From Antedon mediterranea (Eukaryota > Echinodermata > Crinoidea > Comatulida > Antedonidae), in contig NC_092679.1 of assembly GCF_964355755.1 (NCBI RefSeq), positions 8,620,001 to 8,684,000 of the forward strand: a stretch of 64,000 bases of DNA, read 5' to 3'. Each line of letters begins with the position of its first letter. The stretch's first letter is position 1. Positions 1 through 12,327 of the stretch are shown here, piece by piece. Below the pieces are notes generated by a model, which was not told the origin of the DNA, ran no database searches, and worked only from the letters and a program-made list of their open reading frames with translations. Made by a program: the position numbers and the translations under genes.

Positions 1-3000
1 AAAAAGGTCCACTTGTTTAGGCCTGATATTTACAACCCTCAAAATATCTCACTTTCAAAAACAATATTTATTTTAAATTAAAAAAAAAAAAAAATACCTG
101 GAGGTTCGAACCCACTACTGAGAGCACTCCAACCTGAGCATTACCCGTTACGCCACAAACCAGTAGATGACTGAGGAGCTGATGATAGTCTATTTATATG
201 AAATGAATGATCAATCAATGAAAAATAATGCCATGCAACTTTGTTTCTGATTTTAAAAAAGGTCCACTTTGTTAGGCTTGACATTTAAAACCATAAAAAT
301 ATCTCACTTTCAAAAACAATATTTATTTTCAAATAAAAAAAAAAAGAAAAAAAAATTTCCTAGAGGTTCGAACCCACTACTGAGAGAACTCAAACCTGAG
401 CATTACCGGTTACGCCACAAACCTGTAGATGAGTGAAAAGCTGATAATAGTCTATTTATATGAAATGAATGATCCATCAATGTAAAATGATGTTATGCAA
501 CTTTGTTTCTGATTTTTAAAAAGGTTCACTTGTTTAGGCCTGACATTCACAACCCTAAAAAATATCTTATTTTCAAAAAAAATATTTATTTTCAATAAGA
601 AAAAAAAAGCAATATCCCTAGAGGTTCGACCCACTACTCAGAGTACTCAAACCTGGGTATTACCCGTTGCGCCTCAAACCAGTAGATAACTGAAGAGCTG
701 ATAATAGTCTATTTATATGAAATAAATAATAAATCAATGAAAAATAATGCCATGCAACTTTGTTTCTGATTTTAAAAAAAGGTTCATTTGTTTAGGCCTG
801 ACATTTACAACCCTCAAAATATCTCACTTTCAAAAACAATATTTATTTTAAATTTAAAAAAACAAAAAATAAAAAATATCCGTAGAGGTTCGAACCCACT
901 AGTGAGAGCACTCAAACTTGAGCATTACCCGTTACGCCACAAACCAGTAGATTACTGAAGAGCTGATAATAATCTATTTATATGAAATGGATGATCAATC
1001 AATGAAAAATAATGCCATACAACTTTGTTTCTGATTTTAAAAAAGGTCCACTTGTTTAGGCCTAATATTTGCAACCCTCAAAATATCTCACTTTCAAAAA
1101 CAATATTAATTTTCAATTTAAAAAAAAAAAATCCCTAGAGGCTCGAACCCACTACTGAGAGCACTCAAACCTGAGCATTATCCGTTACCCCACAAACCAG
1201 TAGATGACTGTGGAGCTGATAATAGTCTATTTATATGAAATGAATGATCAATCAATGAAAAATAATGCAATGCAACTTTGTTTCTGATTTTAAAAAAGGT
1301 CCACTTGTTTAGGCCTGACATTTACAACCCTCAAAATATCTCACTTTCAAAAACAATATTTATTTTCAATTTAAAAATATCTCACTTTCAAAAACAATAT
1401 TTATTTTCAATTTAAAAAAAAGAAAGAAAAAATATTCGTAGAGGTTCGAACCCACTACTGCGAAAACTAAAACCAGAGCACTACCGGTTACTCCACAAAC
1501 CAGTAGATGAGTGAAGAGCTGATAATAGTCTATTTATATGAAATGAATGATCCATCAACTTTGTTTCTGATTTAAAAAAAGGTCCACTTGGTTAGGCTTG
1601 ACATTTAAAACCATAAAAATATCTCACTTTCAAAAACAATATTTATTTTCAAATAAAAAAAAAAGAAAAAAAATATCCCTATTTATATGAAATTAATGAT
1701 CAATCAATGAAAAATAATGCCATGCAACTTTGTTTCTGATTTAAAAAAAAATGTTCATTTGTTTAGGCCTGACATTTACAACCCTCAAAATATCTCACTT
1801 TCCAAAAAAATATTTATTTTCAATTAAAAAAAAAAAGAAAATAAATATCCCTAGAGGTTCGAACCCACTAGTGAGAGCACTCAAACTTCAGCATTACCCG
1901 TTACGCCACAGACCAGTAGATGACTGAAGAGCTGATAATACTCTATTTATATGAAATAAATAATAAATCAATGAAAAATAATGCAATGCAACTTTGTTTC
2001 TGATTGTAAAAAAGGTCCACTTGTTTAGGCCTGATATTTACAACCCTCAAAATATCTCACTTTCAAAAACAATATTTATTTTAAATTTAAAAAAAAAAAA
2101 AATACCTGGAGGTTCGAACCCACTACTGAGAGCACTCCAACCTGAGCATTACCCGTTACGCCACAAACCAGTAGATGACTGAGGAGCTGATAATAGTCTA
2201 TTTATATGAAATGAATGATCAATCAATGAAAAATAATGCCATGCAACTTTGTTTCTGATTTTAAAAAAGGTCCACTTTGTTAGGCTTGACATTTAAAACC
2301 ATAAAAATATCTCACTTTCAAAAACAATATTTATTTTCAAATAAAAAAAAAAAGAAAAAAAATTTTCTAGAGGTTCGAACCCACTACTGAGAGAACTCAA
2401 ACCTGAGCATTACCGGTTACGCCACAAACCAGTAGATGAGTGAAGAGCTGATAATAGTCTATTTATATGAAATGAATGATCCATCAATGTAAAATGATGT
2501 TATGCAACTTTGTTTCTGATTTTTAAAAAGGTTCACTTGTTTAGGCCTGACATTCACAACCCTAAAAAATATCTTATTTTCAAAAAAAATATTTATTTTC
2601 AATAAGAAAAAAAAAGCAATATCCCTAGAGGTTCGACCCACTACTCAGAGTACTCAAACCTGGGTATTACCCGTTGCGCCTCAAACCAGTAGATAACTGA
2701 AGAGCTGATAATAGTCTATTTATATGAAATAAATAATAAATCAATGAAAAATAATGCCATGCAACTTTGTTTCTGATTTTAAAAAAAGGTTCATTTGTTT
2801 AGGCCTGACATTTACAACCCTCAAAATATCTCACTTTCAAAAACAATATTTATTTTAAATTTAAAAAAACAAAAAATAAAAAATATCCGTAGAGGTTCGA
2901 ACCCACTAGTGAGAGCACTCAAACTTGAGCATTACCCGTTACGCCACAAACCAGTAGATTACTGAAGAGCTGATAATAATCTATTTATATGAAATGGATG

Positions 3001-6000
3001 ATCAATCAATGAAAAATAATGCCATACAACTTTGTTTCTGATTTTAAAAAAGGTCCACTTGTTTAGGCCTAATATTTGCAACCCTCAAAATATCTCACTT
3101 TCAAAAACAATATTAATTTTCAATTTAAAAAAAAAAAATCCCTAGAGGCTCGAACCCACTACTGAGAGCACTCAAACCTGAGCATTATCCGTTACCCCAC
3201 AAACCAGTAGATGACTGTGGAGCTGATAATAGTCTATTTATATGAAATGAATGATCAATCAATGAAAAATAATGCAATGCAACTTTGTTTCTGATTTTAA
3301 AAAAGGTCCACTTGTTTAGGCCTGACATTTACAACCCTCAAAATATCTCACTTTCAAAAACAATATTTATTTTCAATTTAAAAATATCTCACTTTCAAAA
3401 ACAATATTTATTTTCAATTTAAAAAAAAGAAAGAAAAAATATTCGTAGAGGTTCGAACCCACTACTGCGAAAACTAAAACCAGAGCACTACCGGTTACTC
3501 CACAAACCAGTAGATGAGTGAAGAGCTGATAATAGTCTATTTATATGAAATGAATGATCCATCAATGTAAAATGATGTTATGCAACTTTGTTTCTGATTT
3601 AAAAAAAGGTCCACTTGGTTAGGCTTGACATTTAAAACCATAAAAATATCTAACTTTCAAAAAACAATATTTATTTTCAAATAAAAAAAAAAAGATAAAA
3701 AAATATCCCTAGAAGTTCGAACCCACTATTGAAATCACTCAAACCTGAGCATTACCAGTTACGCCGCAAACCAGTATATGACTGAAGAGCTGATAATAGT
3801 CTATTTATATGAAATGGATGATCAATCAATGAAAAATAATGCCATGCAACTTTGTTTCTGATTTTAAAAAAGATCCTTTTGTATAGGCCTGACATTCACA
3901 ACCCCAAAAAATATCTCATTTTCAAAAAAAATATTTATTTTCAATAAGAAAAAAAAAGCAATATCCCTAGAGGTTGGAACCCGCTACTGAGAGCACTCAA
4001 ACTTGAGCATTACCCGTTACGCCACAAACCAGTAGATGACTGAAGAGCTGATAATACTCTATTTATATGAAATAAATAATACATTAATGAAAAATAATGC
4101 CATGCAACTTTGTTTCTGATTTTAAAAATGGTCCACTTGTTTAGGCCTGATATTTACAACCCTCAAAATATCTCACTTTCAAAAACAATATTTATTTTAA
4201 ATTTAAAAAAAAAATATTCCTAGAGGTTCGAACCCACTACTGAGAGCACTCAAACCTGAGCATTATTCGTTACGCCACAAACCAGTAGATGACTGAGGAG
4301 CTGATAATAGTCTATTTATATGAAATGAATGATCAATCAATGAAAAATAATGCCATGCAACTTTGTTTCTGATTTTAAAAAAGGTTCACTTGTTTAGGCC
4401 TGACATTTACAACCCTCAAAATATCTCACTTTCAAAAACAATATTTATTTTCAATTTAAAAATATCTCACTTTCAAAAACAATATTTATTTTCAATTAAA
4501 AAAAAAGAAAGAAAAAAAATATTCGTAGAGGTTCGAACCCACTACTGCGAGAACTCAAACCTGAGCACTACCGGTTACGCCACAAACCAGTAGAAGAGTG
4601 AAGAGCTGATAATAGTCTATTTATATGAAATAAATGATCCATCAATGTAAAATGATGTTATGCAACTTTGTTTCTGATTTTAAAAAAGGTCCACTTTGTT
4701 AGGCTTGACATTTAAAACCATAAAAATATCTCACTTTCAAAAACAATATTTATTTTCAAATAAAAAAAAAAAGAAAAAAACATTTTCTAGAGGTTCGAAC
4801 CCACTACTGAGAGAACTCAAACCTGAGCATTACCGGTTACGCCACAAACCAGTAGATGAGTGAAGAGCTGATAATAGTCTATTTATATGAAATGAATGAT
4901 CCATCAATGTAAAATGATGTTATGCAACTTTGTTTCTGATTTTAAAAAAGGTTCACTTGTTTAGGCCTGACATTCACAACCCTAAAAAATATCTTATTTT
5001 CAAAAAAAATATTTATTTTCAATAAGAAAAAAAAAGCAATATCCCTAGAGGTTCGACCCACTACTCAGAGTACTCAAACCTGGGTATTACCCGTTGCGCC
5101 TCAAACCAGTAGATAACTGAAGAGCTGATAATAGTCTATTTATATGAAATAAATAATAAATCAATGAAAAATAATGCCATGCAACTTTGTTTCTGATTTT
5201 AAAAAAAGGTTCATTTGTTTAGGCCTGACATTTACAACCCTCAAAATATCTCACTTTCAAAAACAATATTTATTTTAAATTTAAAAAAACAAAAAATAAA
5301 AAATATCCGTAGAGGTTCGAACCCACTAGTGAGAGCACTCAAACTTGAGCATTACCCGTTACGCCACAAACCAGTAGATTACTGAAGAGCTGATAATAAT
5401 CTATTTATATGAAATGGATGATCAATCAATGAAAAATAATGCCATACAACTTTGTTTCTGATTTTAAAAAAGGTCCACTTGTTTAGGCCTAATATTTGCA
5501 ACCCTCAAAATATCTCACTTTCAAAAACAATATTAATTTTCAATTTAAAAAAAAAATCCCTAGAGGCTCGAACCCACTACTGAGAGCACTCAAACCTGAG
5601 CATTATCCGTTACCCCACAAACCAGTAGATGACTGTGGAGCTGATAATAGTCTATTTATATGAAATGAATGATCAATCAATGAAAAATAATGCAATGCAA
5701 CTTTGTTTCTGATTTTAAAAAAGGTCCACTTGTTTAGGCCTGACATTTACAACCCTCAAAATATCTCACTTTCAAAAACAATATTTATTTTCAATTTAAA
5801 AATATCTCACTTTCAAAAACAATATTTATTTTCAATTTAAAAAAAAGAAAGAAAAAATATTCGTAGAGGTTCGAACCCACTACTGCGAAAACTAAAACCA
5901 GAGCACTACCGGTTACTCCACAAACCAGTAGATGAGTGAAGAGCTGATAATAGTCTATTTATATGAAATGAATGATCCATCAATGTAAAATGATGTTATG

Positions 6001-7437
6001 CAACTTTGTTTCTGATTTAAAAAAAGGTCCACTTGGTTAGGCTTGACATTTAAAACCATAAAAATATCTAACTTTCAAAAAACAATATTTATTTTCAAAT
6101 AAAAAAAAAAAGATAAAAAAATATCCCTAGAAGTTCGAACCCACTATTGAAATCACTCAAACCTGAGCATTACCAGTTACGCCGCAAACCAGTATATGAC
6201 TGAAGAGCTGATAATAGTCTATTTATATGAAATGGATGATCAATCAATGAAAAATAATGCCATGCAACTTTGTTTCTGATTTTAAAAAAGATCCTTTTGT
6301 ATAGGCCTGACATTCACAACCCCAAAAAATATCTCATTTTCAAAAAAAATATTTATTTTCAATAAGAAAAAAAAAGCAATATCCCTAGAGGTTGGAACCC
6401 GCTACTGAGAGCACTCAAACTTAACAATACCCGTTACGCCACAAACCAGTAGATGACTGAAGAGCTGATAATACTCTATTTATATGAAATAAATAATACA
6501 TTAATGAAAAATAATGCCATGCAACTTTGTTTCTGATTTTAAAAATGGTCCACTTGTTAAGGCCTGATATTTACAACCCTCAAAATATCTCACTTTCAAA
6601 AACAATATTTATTTTAAATTTAAAAAAAAAATATTCCTAGAGGTTCGAACCCACTACTGAGAGCACTCAAACCTGAGCATTATTCGTTACGCCACAAACC
6701 AGTAGATGACTGAGGAGCTGATAATAGTCTATTTATATGAAATGAATGATCAATCAATGAAAAATAATGCCATGCAACTTTGTTTCTGATTTTAAAAAAG
6801 GTTCACTTGTTTAGGCCTGACATTTACAACCCTCAAAATATCTCACTTTCAAAAACAATATTTATTTTCAATTTAAAAATATCTCACTTTCAAAAACAAT
6901 ATTTATTTTCAATTAAAAAAAAAGAAAGAAAAAAAATATTCGTAGAGGTTCGAACCCACTACTGCGAGAACTCAAACCTGAGCACTACCGGTTACGCCAC
7001 AAACCAGTAGAAGAGTGAAGAGCTGATAATAGTCTATTTATATGAAATAAATGATCCATCAATGTAAAATGATGTTATGCAACTTTGTTTCTGATTTAAA
7101 AAAAGGTCCACTTGGTTAGGCTTGACATTTAAAACCATAAAAATATCTCACTTTCAAAAAAAATATTTATTTTCAATAAGAAAAAAAAAAGCAATATTCC
7201 TAGAAGTTGGAACCCGCTACTGAGAGCACTCAAACTTGAACATTACCCGTTACGCCACAAACCAGTAGATGACTGAAGAGCTGATAATACTCTATTTATA
7301 TGAAATAAATAATAAATCAATGAAAAATAATGCCATGCAACTTTGTTTCTGATTTTAAAAAAGGTCCACTTGTTTAGGCCTGATATTTACAACCCTCAAA
7401 ATATCTCACTTTCAAAAACAATATCTATTTTCAATTT

Positions 7438-7518
7438 AAAAAAAAAAATCCCTAGAGGTTCGAACCCACTACTGAGAGCACTCAAACCTGAGCATTACCC
7501 GTTACGCCACAAACCAGT
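7438..7518 (-). ncRNA. tRNA-like Pol III cassette, representative unit of satellite A
   Basis: A representative well-kept unit. On the minus strand the A box TGGCGTAACGGG (plus 7498-7509) fits TRGCNNARYNGG exactly. The B box GGTTCGAACC (plus 7457-7466) fits the GWTCRANNC core. They lie 31 nt apart, and 45 nt separate tRNA position 8 from the T-loop, close to a real tRNA. A D-stem GCGT/ATGC pairs fully (one G-U) and GG sits at the positions of G18-G19. A T-run (plus 7438-7448) follows the B box after about 8 nt, as a Pol III terminator would. The anticodon stem, T-stem and acceptor stem do not pair properly, so this is tRNA-derived rather than a working tRNA. Whether it is transcribed is inference. 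The mirror unit on the plus strand has A box 8094-8105, B box 8137-8146 and T-run from 8155. Confidence 0.6.
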
Positions 7519-7544
7519 AGATGACTGAGGAGCTGATGATAGTC

Positions 7545-7552
7545 TATTTATA
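7545..7552 (-). promoter_or_regulatory. TATAAATA box upstream of the tRNA-like body (representative)
   Basis: The minus-strand word TATAAATA ends 35 nt before the A box, about 28 nt before the expected tRNA position 1. That is where an upstream TATA element would place TFIIIB for Pol III. The word is present in nearly every unit of the array (mirror copy on the plus strand at 8051-8058). Its position relative to the A box is constant, but constancy is also expected from shared ancestry of the units. Confidence 0.45.
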
Positions 7553-10500
7553 TGAAATGAATGATCAATCAATGAAAAATAATGCCATGCAAGTTTGAGT
7601 GCTCTCACTAGTGGGTTCGAACCTCTACGGATATTTTTTATTTTTTATTTTTTTAAATTTAAAATAAATATTGTTTTTGAAAGTGAGATATTTTGAGGGT
7701 TGTAAATGTCAGGCCTAAACAAATGAACCTTTTTTTAAAATCAGAAACAAAGTTGCATGGCATTATTTTTCATTGATTTATTATTTATTTCATATAAATA
7801 GACTATTATCAGCTCTTCAGTTATCTACTGGTTTGAGGCGCAACGGGTAATACCCAGGTTTGAGTACTCTGAGTAGTGGGTCGAACCTCTAGGGATATTG
7901 CTTTTTTTTTCTTATTGAAAATAAATATTTTTTTTGAAAATAAGATATTTTTTAGGGTTGTGAATGCCAGGACTAAACAAGTGAACCTTTTTTAAAATCA
8001 GCAAACAAAGTTGCATGGCATTATTTTTCATTGATTGATCATTCATTTCATATAAATAGACTATTATCAGCTCCTCAGTCATCTACTGGTTTGTGGCGTA
8101 ACGGGTAATGCTCAGGTTTGAGTGCTCTCAGTAGTGGGTTCGAACCTCTAGGGATTTTTTTTTTTTTAAATTGAAAATAGATATTGTTTTTGAAAGTGAG
8201 ATATTTTGAGGGTTGTAAATATCAGGCCTAAACAAGTGGACCTTTTTTAAAATCAGAAACAAAGTTGCATGGCATTATTTTTCATTGATTTATTATTTAT
8301 TTCATATAAATAGAGTATTATCAGCTCTTCAGTCATCTACTGGTTTGTGGCGTAACGGGTAATGCTCAAGTTTGAGTGCTCTCAGTAGCGGGTTCCAACT
8401 TCTAGGAATATTGCTTTTTTTTTTCTTATTGAAAATAAATATTTTTTTTGAAAGTGAGATATTTTTATGGTTTTAAATGTCAAGCCTAACCAAGTGGACC
8501 TTTTTTTAAATCAGAAACAAAGTTGCATAACATCATTTTACATTGATGGATCATTTATTTCATATAAATAGACTATTATCAGCTCTTCACTCTTCTACTG
8601 GTTTGTGGCGTAACCGGTAGTGCTCAGGTTTGAGTTCTCGCAGTAGTGGGTTCGAACCTCTACGAATATTTTTTTTCTTTCTTTTTTTTTAATTGAAAAT
8701 AAATATTGTTTTTGAAAGTGAGATATTTTTAAATTGAAAATAAATATTGTTTTTGAAAGTGAGATATTTTGAGGGTTGTAAATGTCAGGCCTAAACAAGT
8801 GAACCTTTTTTAAAATCAGAAACAAAGTTGCATGGCATTATTTTTCATTGATTGATCATTCATTTCATATAAATAGACTATTATCAGCTCCTCAGTCATC
8901 TACTGGTTTGTGGCGTAACGAATAATGCTCAGGTTTGAGTGCTCTCAGTAGTGGGTTCGAACCTCTAGGAATATTTTTTTTTTAAATTTAAAATAAATAT
9001 TGTTTTTGAAAGTGAGATATTTTGAGGGTTGTAAATATCAGGCCTAAACAAGTGGACCATTTTTAAAATCAGAAACAAAGTTGCATGGCATTATTTTTCA
9101 TTAATGTATTATTTATTTCATATAAATAGAGTATTATCAGCTCTTCAGTCATCTACTGGTTTGTGGCGTAACGGGTAATGCTCATGTTTGAGTGCTCTCA
9201 GTAGCGGGTTCCAACCTCTAGGGATATTGCTTTTTTTTTCTTATTGAAAATAAATATTTTTTTTGAAAATGAGATATTTTTTGGGGTTGTGAATGTCAGG
9301 CCTATACAAAAGGATCTTTTTTAAAATCAGAAACAAAGTTGCATGGCATTATTTTTCATTGATTGATCATCCATTTCATATAAATAGACTATTATCAGCT
9401 CTTCAGTCATATACTGGTTTGCGGCGTAACTGGTAATGCTCAGGGTTGAGTGATTTCAATAGTGGGTTCGAACTTCTAGGGATATTTTTTTATCTTTTTT
9501 TTTTTATTTGAAAATAAATATTGTTTTTTGAAAGTTAGATATTTTTATGGTTTTAAATGTCAAGCCTAACCAAGTGGACCTTTTTTTAAATCAGAAACAA
9601 AGTTGCATAACATCATTTTACATTGATGGATCATTCATTTCATATAAATAGACTATTATCAGCTCTTCACTCATCTACTGGTTTGTGGAGTAACCGGTAG
9701 TGCTCTGGTTTTAGTTTTCGCAGTAGTGGGTTCGAACCTCTACGAATATTTTTTCTTTCTTTTTTTTAAATTGAAAATAATATTGTTTTTGAAAGTGAGA
9801 TATTTTTAAATTGAAAATAAATATTGTTTTTGAAAGTGAGATATTTTGAGGGTTGTAAATGTCAGGCCTAAACAAGTGGACCTTTTTTAAAATCAGAAAC
9901 AAAGTTGCATTGCATTATTTTTCATTGATTGATCATTCATTTCATATAAATAGACTATTATCAGCTCCACAGTCATCTACTGGTTTGTGGGGTAACGGAT
10001 AATGCTCAGGTTTGAGTGCTCTCAGTAGTGGGTTCGAGCCTCTAGGGATTTTTTTTTTTTAAATTGAAAATTAATATTGTTTTTGAAAGTGAGATATTTT
10101 GAGGGTTGCAAATATTAGGCCTAAACAAATGATGTAAAATGATGTTATGCAACTTTGTTTCTGATTTAAAAAAAGGTCCACTTGGTTAGGCTTGACATTT
10201 AAAACCATAAAAATATCTCACTTTCAAAAACAATATTTATTTTCAAATAAAAAAAAAAAGAAATGAATGATCAATCAATGAAAAATAATGCCATGCAACT
10301 TTGTTTCTGATTTTAAAAAAGGTCCACTTTGTTAGGCTTGACATTTAAAACCATAAAAATATCTCACTTTCAAAAACAATATTTATTTTCAAATAAAAAA
10401 AAAAAGAAAAAAAAATTTCCTAGAGGTTCGAACCCACTACTGAGAGAACTCAAACCTGAGCATTACCGGTTACGCCACCAACCAGTAGATGAGTGAAGAG

Positions 10501-11803
10501 CTGATAATAGTCTATTTATATGAAATGAATGATCCATCAATGTAAAATGATGTTATGCAACTTTGTTTCTGATTTAAAAAAAGGTCCACTTGGTTAGGCT
10601 TGACATTTAAAACCATAAAAATATCTCACTTTCAAAAACAATATTTATTTTCAAATAAAAAAAAAAGAAAAAAAATATTCCTAGAGGTTCGAACCCACTA
10701 CTGAGAGAACTCAAACCTGAGCATTACCGGTTACGCCACAAACCAGTAGATGAGTGAAGAGCTGATAATAGTCTATTTATATGAAATGAATGATCCATCA
10801 ATGTAAAATGATGTTATGCAACTTTGTTTCTGATTTTAAAAAAGGTCCACTTGGTTAGGCTTGACATTTAAAACCATAAAAATATCTCACCTCAAAATAT
10901 CTCACTTTCAAAAACAATATTTATTTTCAATTTTAAAATATCTCACTTTCAAAAACAATATTTATTTTCAATTAAAAAAAAAGAAAGAAAAAAAAATTTC
11001 CTAGAGGTTCGAACCCACTACTGAGAGAACTCAAACCTGAGCATTACCGGTTACGCCACAAACCAGTAGATGAGTGAAGAGCTGATAATAGTCTATTTAT
11101 ATGAAATGAATGATCCATCAATGTAAAATGATGTTATGCAACTTTGTTTCTGATTTAAAAAAAGGTCCACTTGGTTAGGCTTGACATTTAAAACCATAAA
11201 AATATCTCACTTTCAAAAACAATATTTATTTTCAAATAAAAAAAAAAAGAAAAAAAATATCCCTATTTATATGAAATTAATGATCAATCAATGAAAAATA
11301 ATGCCATGCAACTTTGTTTCTGATTAAAAAAAAAATGTTCATTTGTTTAGGCCTGACATTTACAACCCTCAAAATATCTCACTTTCCAAAAAAATATTTA
11401 TTTTCAAATAAAAAAAAGAAGAAAAGAAATATCCCTAGAGGTTCGAACCCACTAGTGAGAGCACTCAAACTTGAGCATTACCCGTTACGCCACAAACCAG
11501 TAGATGACTGAAGAGCTGATAATACTCTATTTATATGAAATAAATAATAAATCAATGAAAAATAATGCAATGCAACTTTGTTTCTGATTGTAAAAAAGGT
11601 CCACTTGTTTAGGTCTGATATTTACAACCCTCAAAATATCTCACTTTCAAAAACAATATACAATATACAGACGTATACAGTTATTTCACCATAAAGTAAA
11701 AGAAACCCGAGAAATCCGCATATAACCATAATACTACATAACGCTGTGGTGTGTGTCACACATTGTGGATTCTTAATTAAACAAATTAATTAACAAAAAA
11801 TTT

Positions 11804-11990
11804 AAAATCCGGCTCTATAGCTTTGAGGACATGTCCCTGAAGTATGTTCATGCCAAATCCCAGCTCAATACTACAACGAATAAGGGAGGAGTAGTACTTT
11901 AAAAATCGCACTTTTTACTCAATAGTGTCCAGATGGAGGAAGAAGAGGAGAAAATGAGTAAGTCTTAGACTCGGGTACCCCGAGTAAAAA
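11804..11990 (+). repeat. Direct repeat copy 1 of the interrupting segment
   Basis: About 187 bp beginning AAAATCCGGCTCTATAG and ending with the hairpin ACTCGGG-TAC-CCCGAGT (11969-11985) plus GTAAAAA. It matches the copy at 12144-12327 with scattered substitutions and a small indel in a GGAAGAAGAGG stretch. The copies are short for LTRs and I see no TG...CA ends. Confidence 0.75.
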
Positions 11991-12143
11991 GCACGAATGT
12001 GCGATACTCGGGGTGCAGCAAAAGAAGCTGTAATGACGTCATAAGACGGGATGTGACGTCACATACACATCAATAACCTACCAAATACGGCTATATGGTA
12101 CCATCTTCGAGACGTCATATGGCTGCATCTGGATTGAAATCTA

Positions 12144-12327
12144 AAAATCCGGCTCTATAGATTTGAGGACATATCCCTGTAGTATATTCATGCTAAATCC
12201 TTGCTCAATACTACAACTAATAAGGGAGGAGTAGTACTTTAAAAATCGCACTTTTTACTCAATAGTGTCCAGATGGAGGAAAAGGAGAAAATGAGTAAGT
12301 ACTAGACTCGGGTACCCCGAGTAAAAA
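12144..12327 (+). repeat. Direct repeat copy 2 of the interrupting segment
   Basis: Second copy of the repeat at 11804-11990, with the same 7-bp-stem hairpin at 12306-12322. Satellite A resumes immediately after its A-rich end. Confidence 0.75.

Larger units (their letters stand above)
5479..10129. repeat. Large palindrome inside satellite A
   Basis: The left arm 5479-7591 and right arm 8012-10129 are reverse complements in the same unit order. The 7456 unit mirrors 8138, 7203 mirrors 8390, 6945 mirrors 8650, 6640 mirrors 8955, 6388 mirrors 9207, 6130 mirrors 9467, 5866 mirrors 9730 and 5563 mirrors 10030. Paired coordinates sum to 15603-15608 throughout, so there are very few indels. The 420-bp centre (7592-8011) is in the inverted orientation and carries two further cassettes. 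At 10129 the sequence switches back abruptly to the plus-array order. Confidence 0.88.
1..11660 (-). repeat. Satellite A, block 1: ~260-bp tandem units with tRNA-like Pol III cassettes
   Basis: This is a tandem array of about 42 units, mostly 250-305 bp apart. Each unit carries, on the minus strand, a TATAAATA box, a tRNA-like body with A and B boxes, a T-run, and about 180 bp of AT-rich spacer containing AGGCCT. B-box positions (plus coordinates, within about 5 bp) are 103, 363, 621, 887, 1137, 1441, 1855, 2109, 2370, 2628, 2893, 3146, 3449, 3713, 3970, 4224, 4528, 4791, 5048, 5311, 5563, 5866, 6130, 6388, 6640, 6945, 7203 and 7456. Inverted (plus-strand) copies lie at 7612, 7880, 8138, 8390, 8650, 8955, 9207, 9467, 9730 and 10030, followed by 10421, 10686, 11003 and 11437 back in the original orientation. 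One subfamily (e.g. 1340-1420, 4424-4500) has a tandem duplication of a ~40-bp piece of spacer. Units near 1680, 10260 and 11265 lack the tRNA-like body. Short open frames in the units start at TTG and arise only from the repeat. Confidence 0.95.
11661..12327. other. Non-satellite segment interrupting satellite A, with paired direct repeats
   Basis: A 667-bp segment unrelated to either satellite. It contains two similar direct repeats (11804-11990 and 12144-12327), separated by about 150 bp. It also holds two TGACGTCA words 20 bp apart (12034-12041 and 12054-12061), the binding site type of CREB/ATF factors. No open frame of note is present. The satellite breaks mid-unit on the left and resumes in a different unit type on the right, so this is not a simple clean insertion. 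It could be a fragment of a dispersed element with short terminal direct repeats. I do not recognise the family. Confidence 0.6.

Noticed and set aside
7438-7518. A functional tRNA gene
   Set aside because: Only the D-arm and the box spacing fit. The anticodon stem, T-stem and acceptor stem do not pair, so a working tRNA is unlikely; I kept it as a tRNA-like Pol III cassette.
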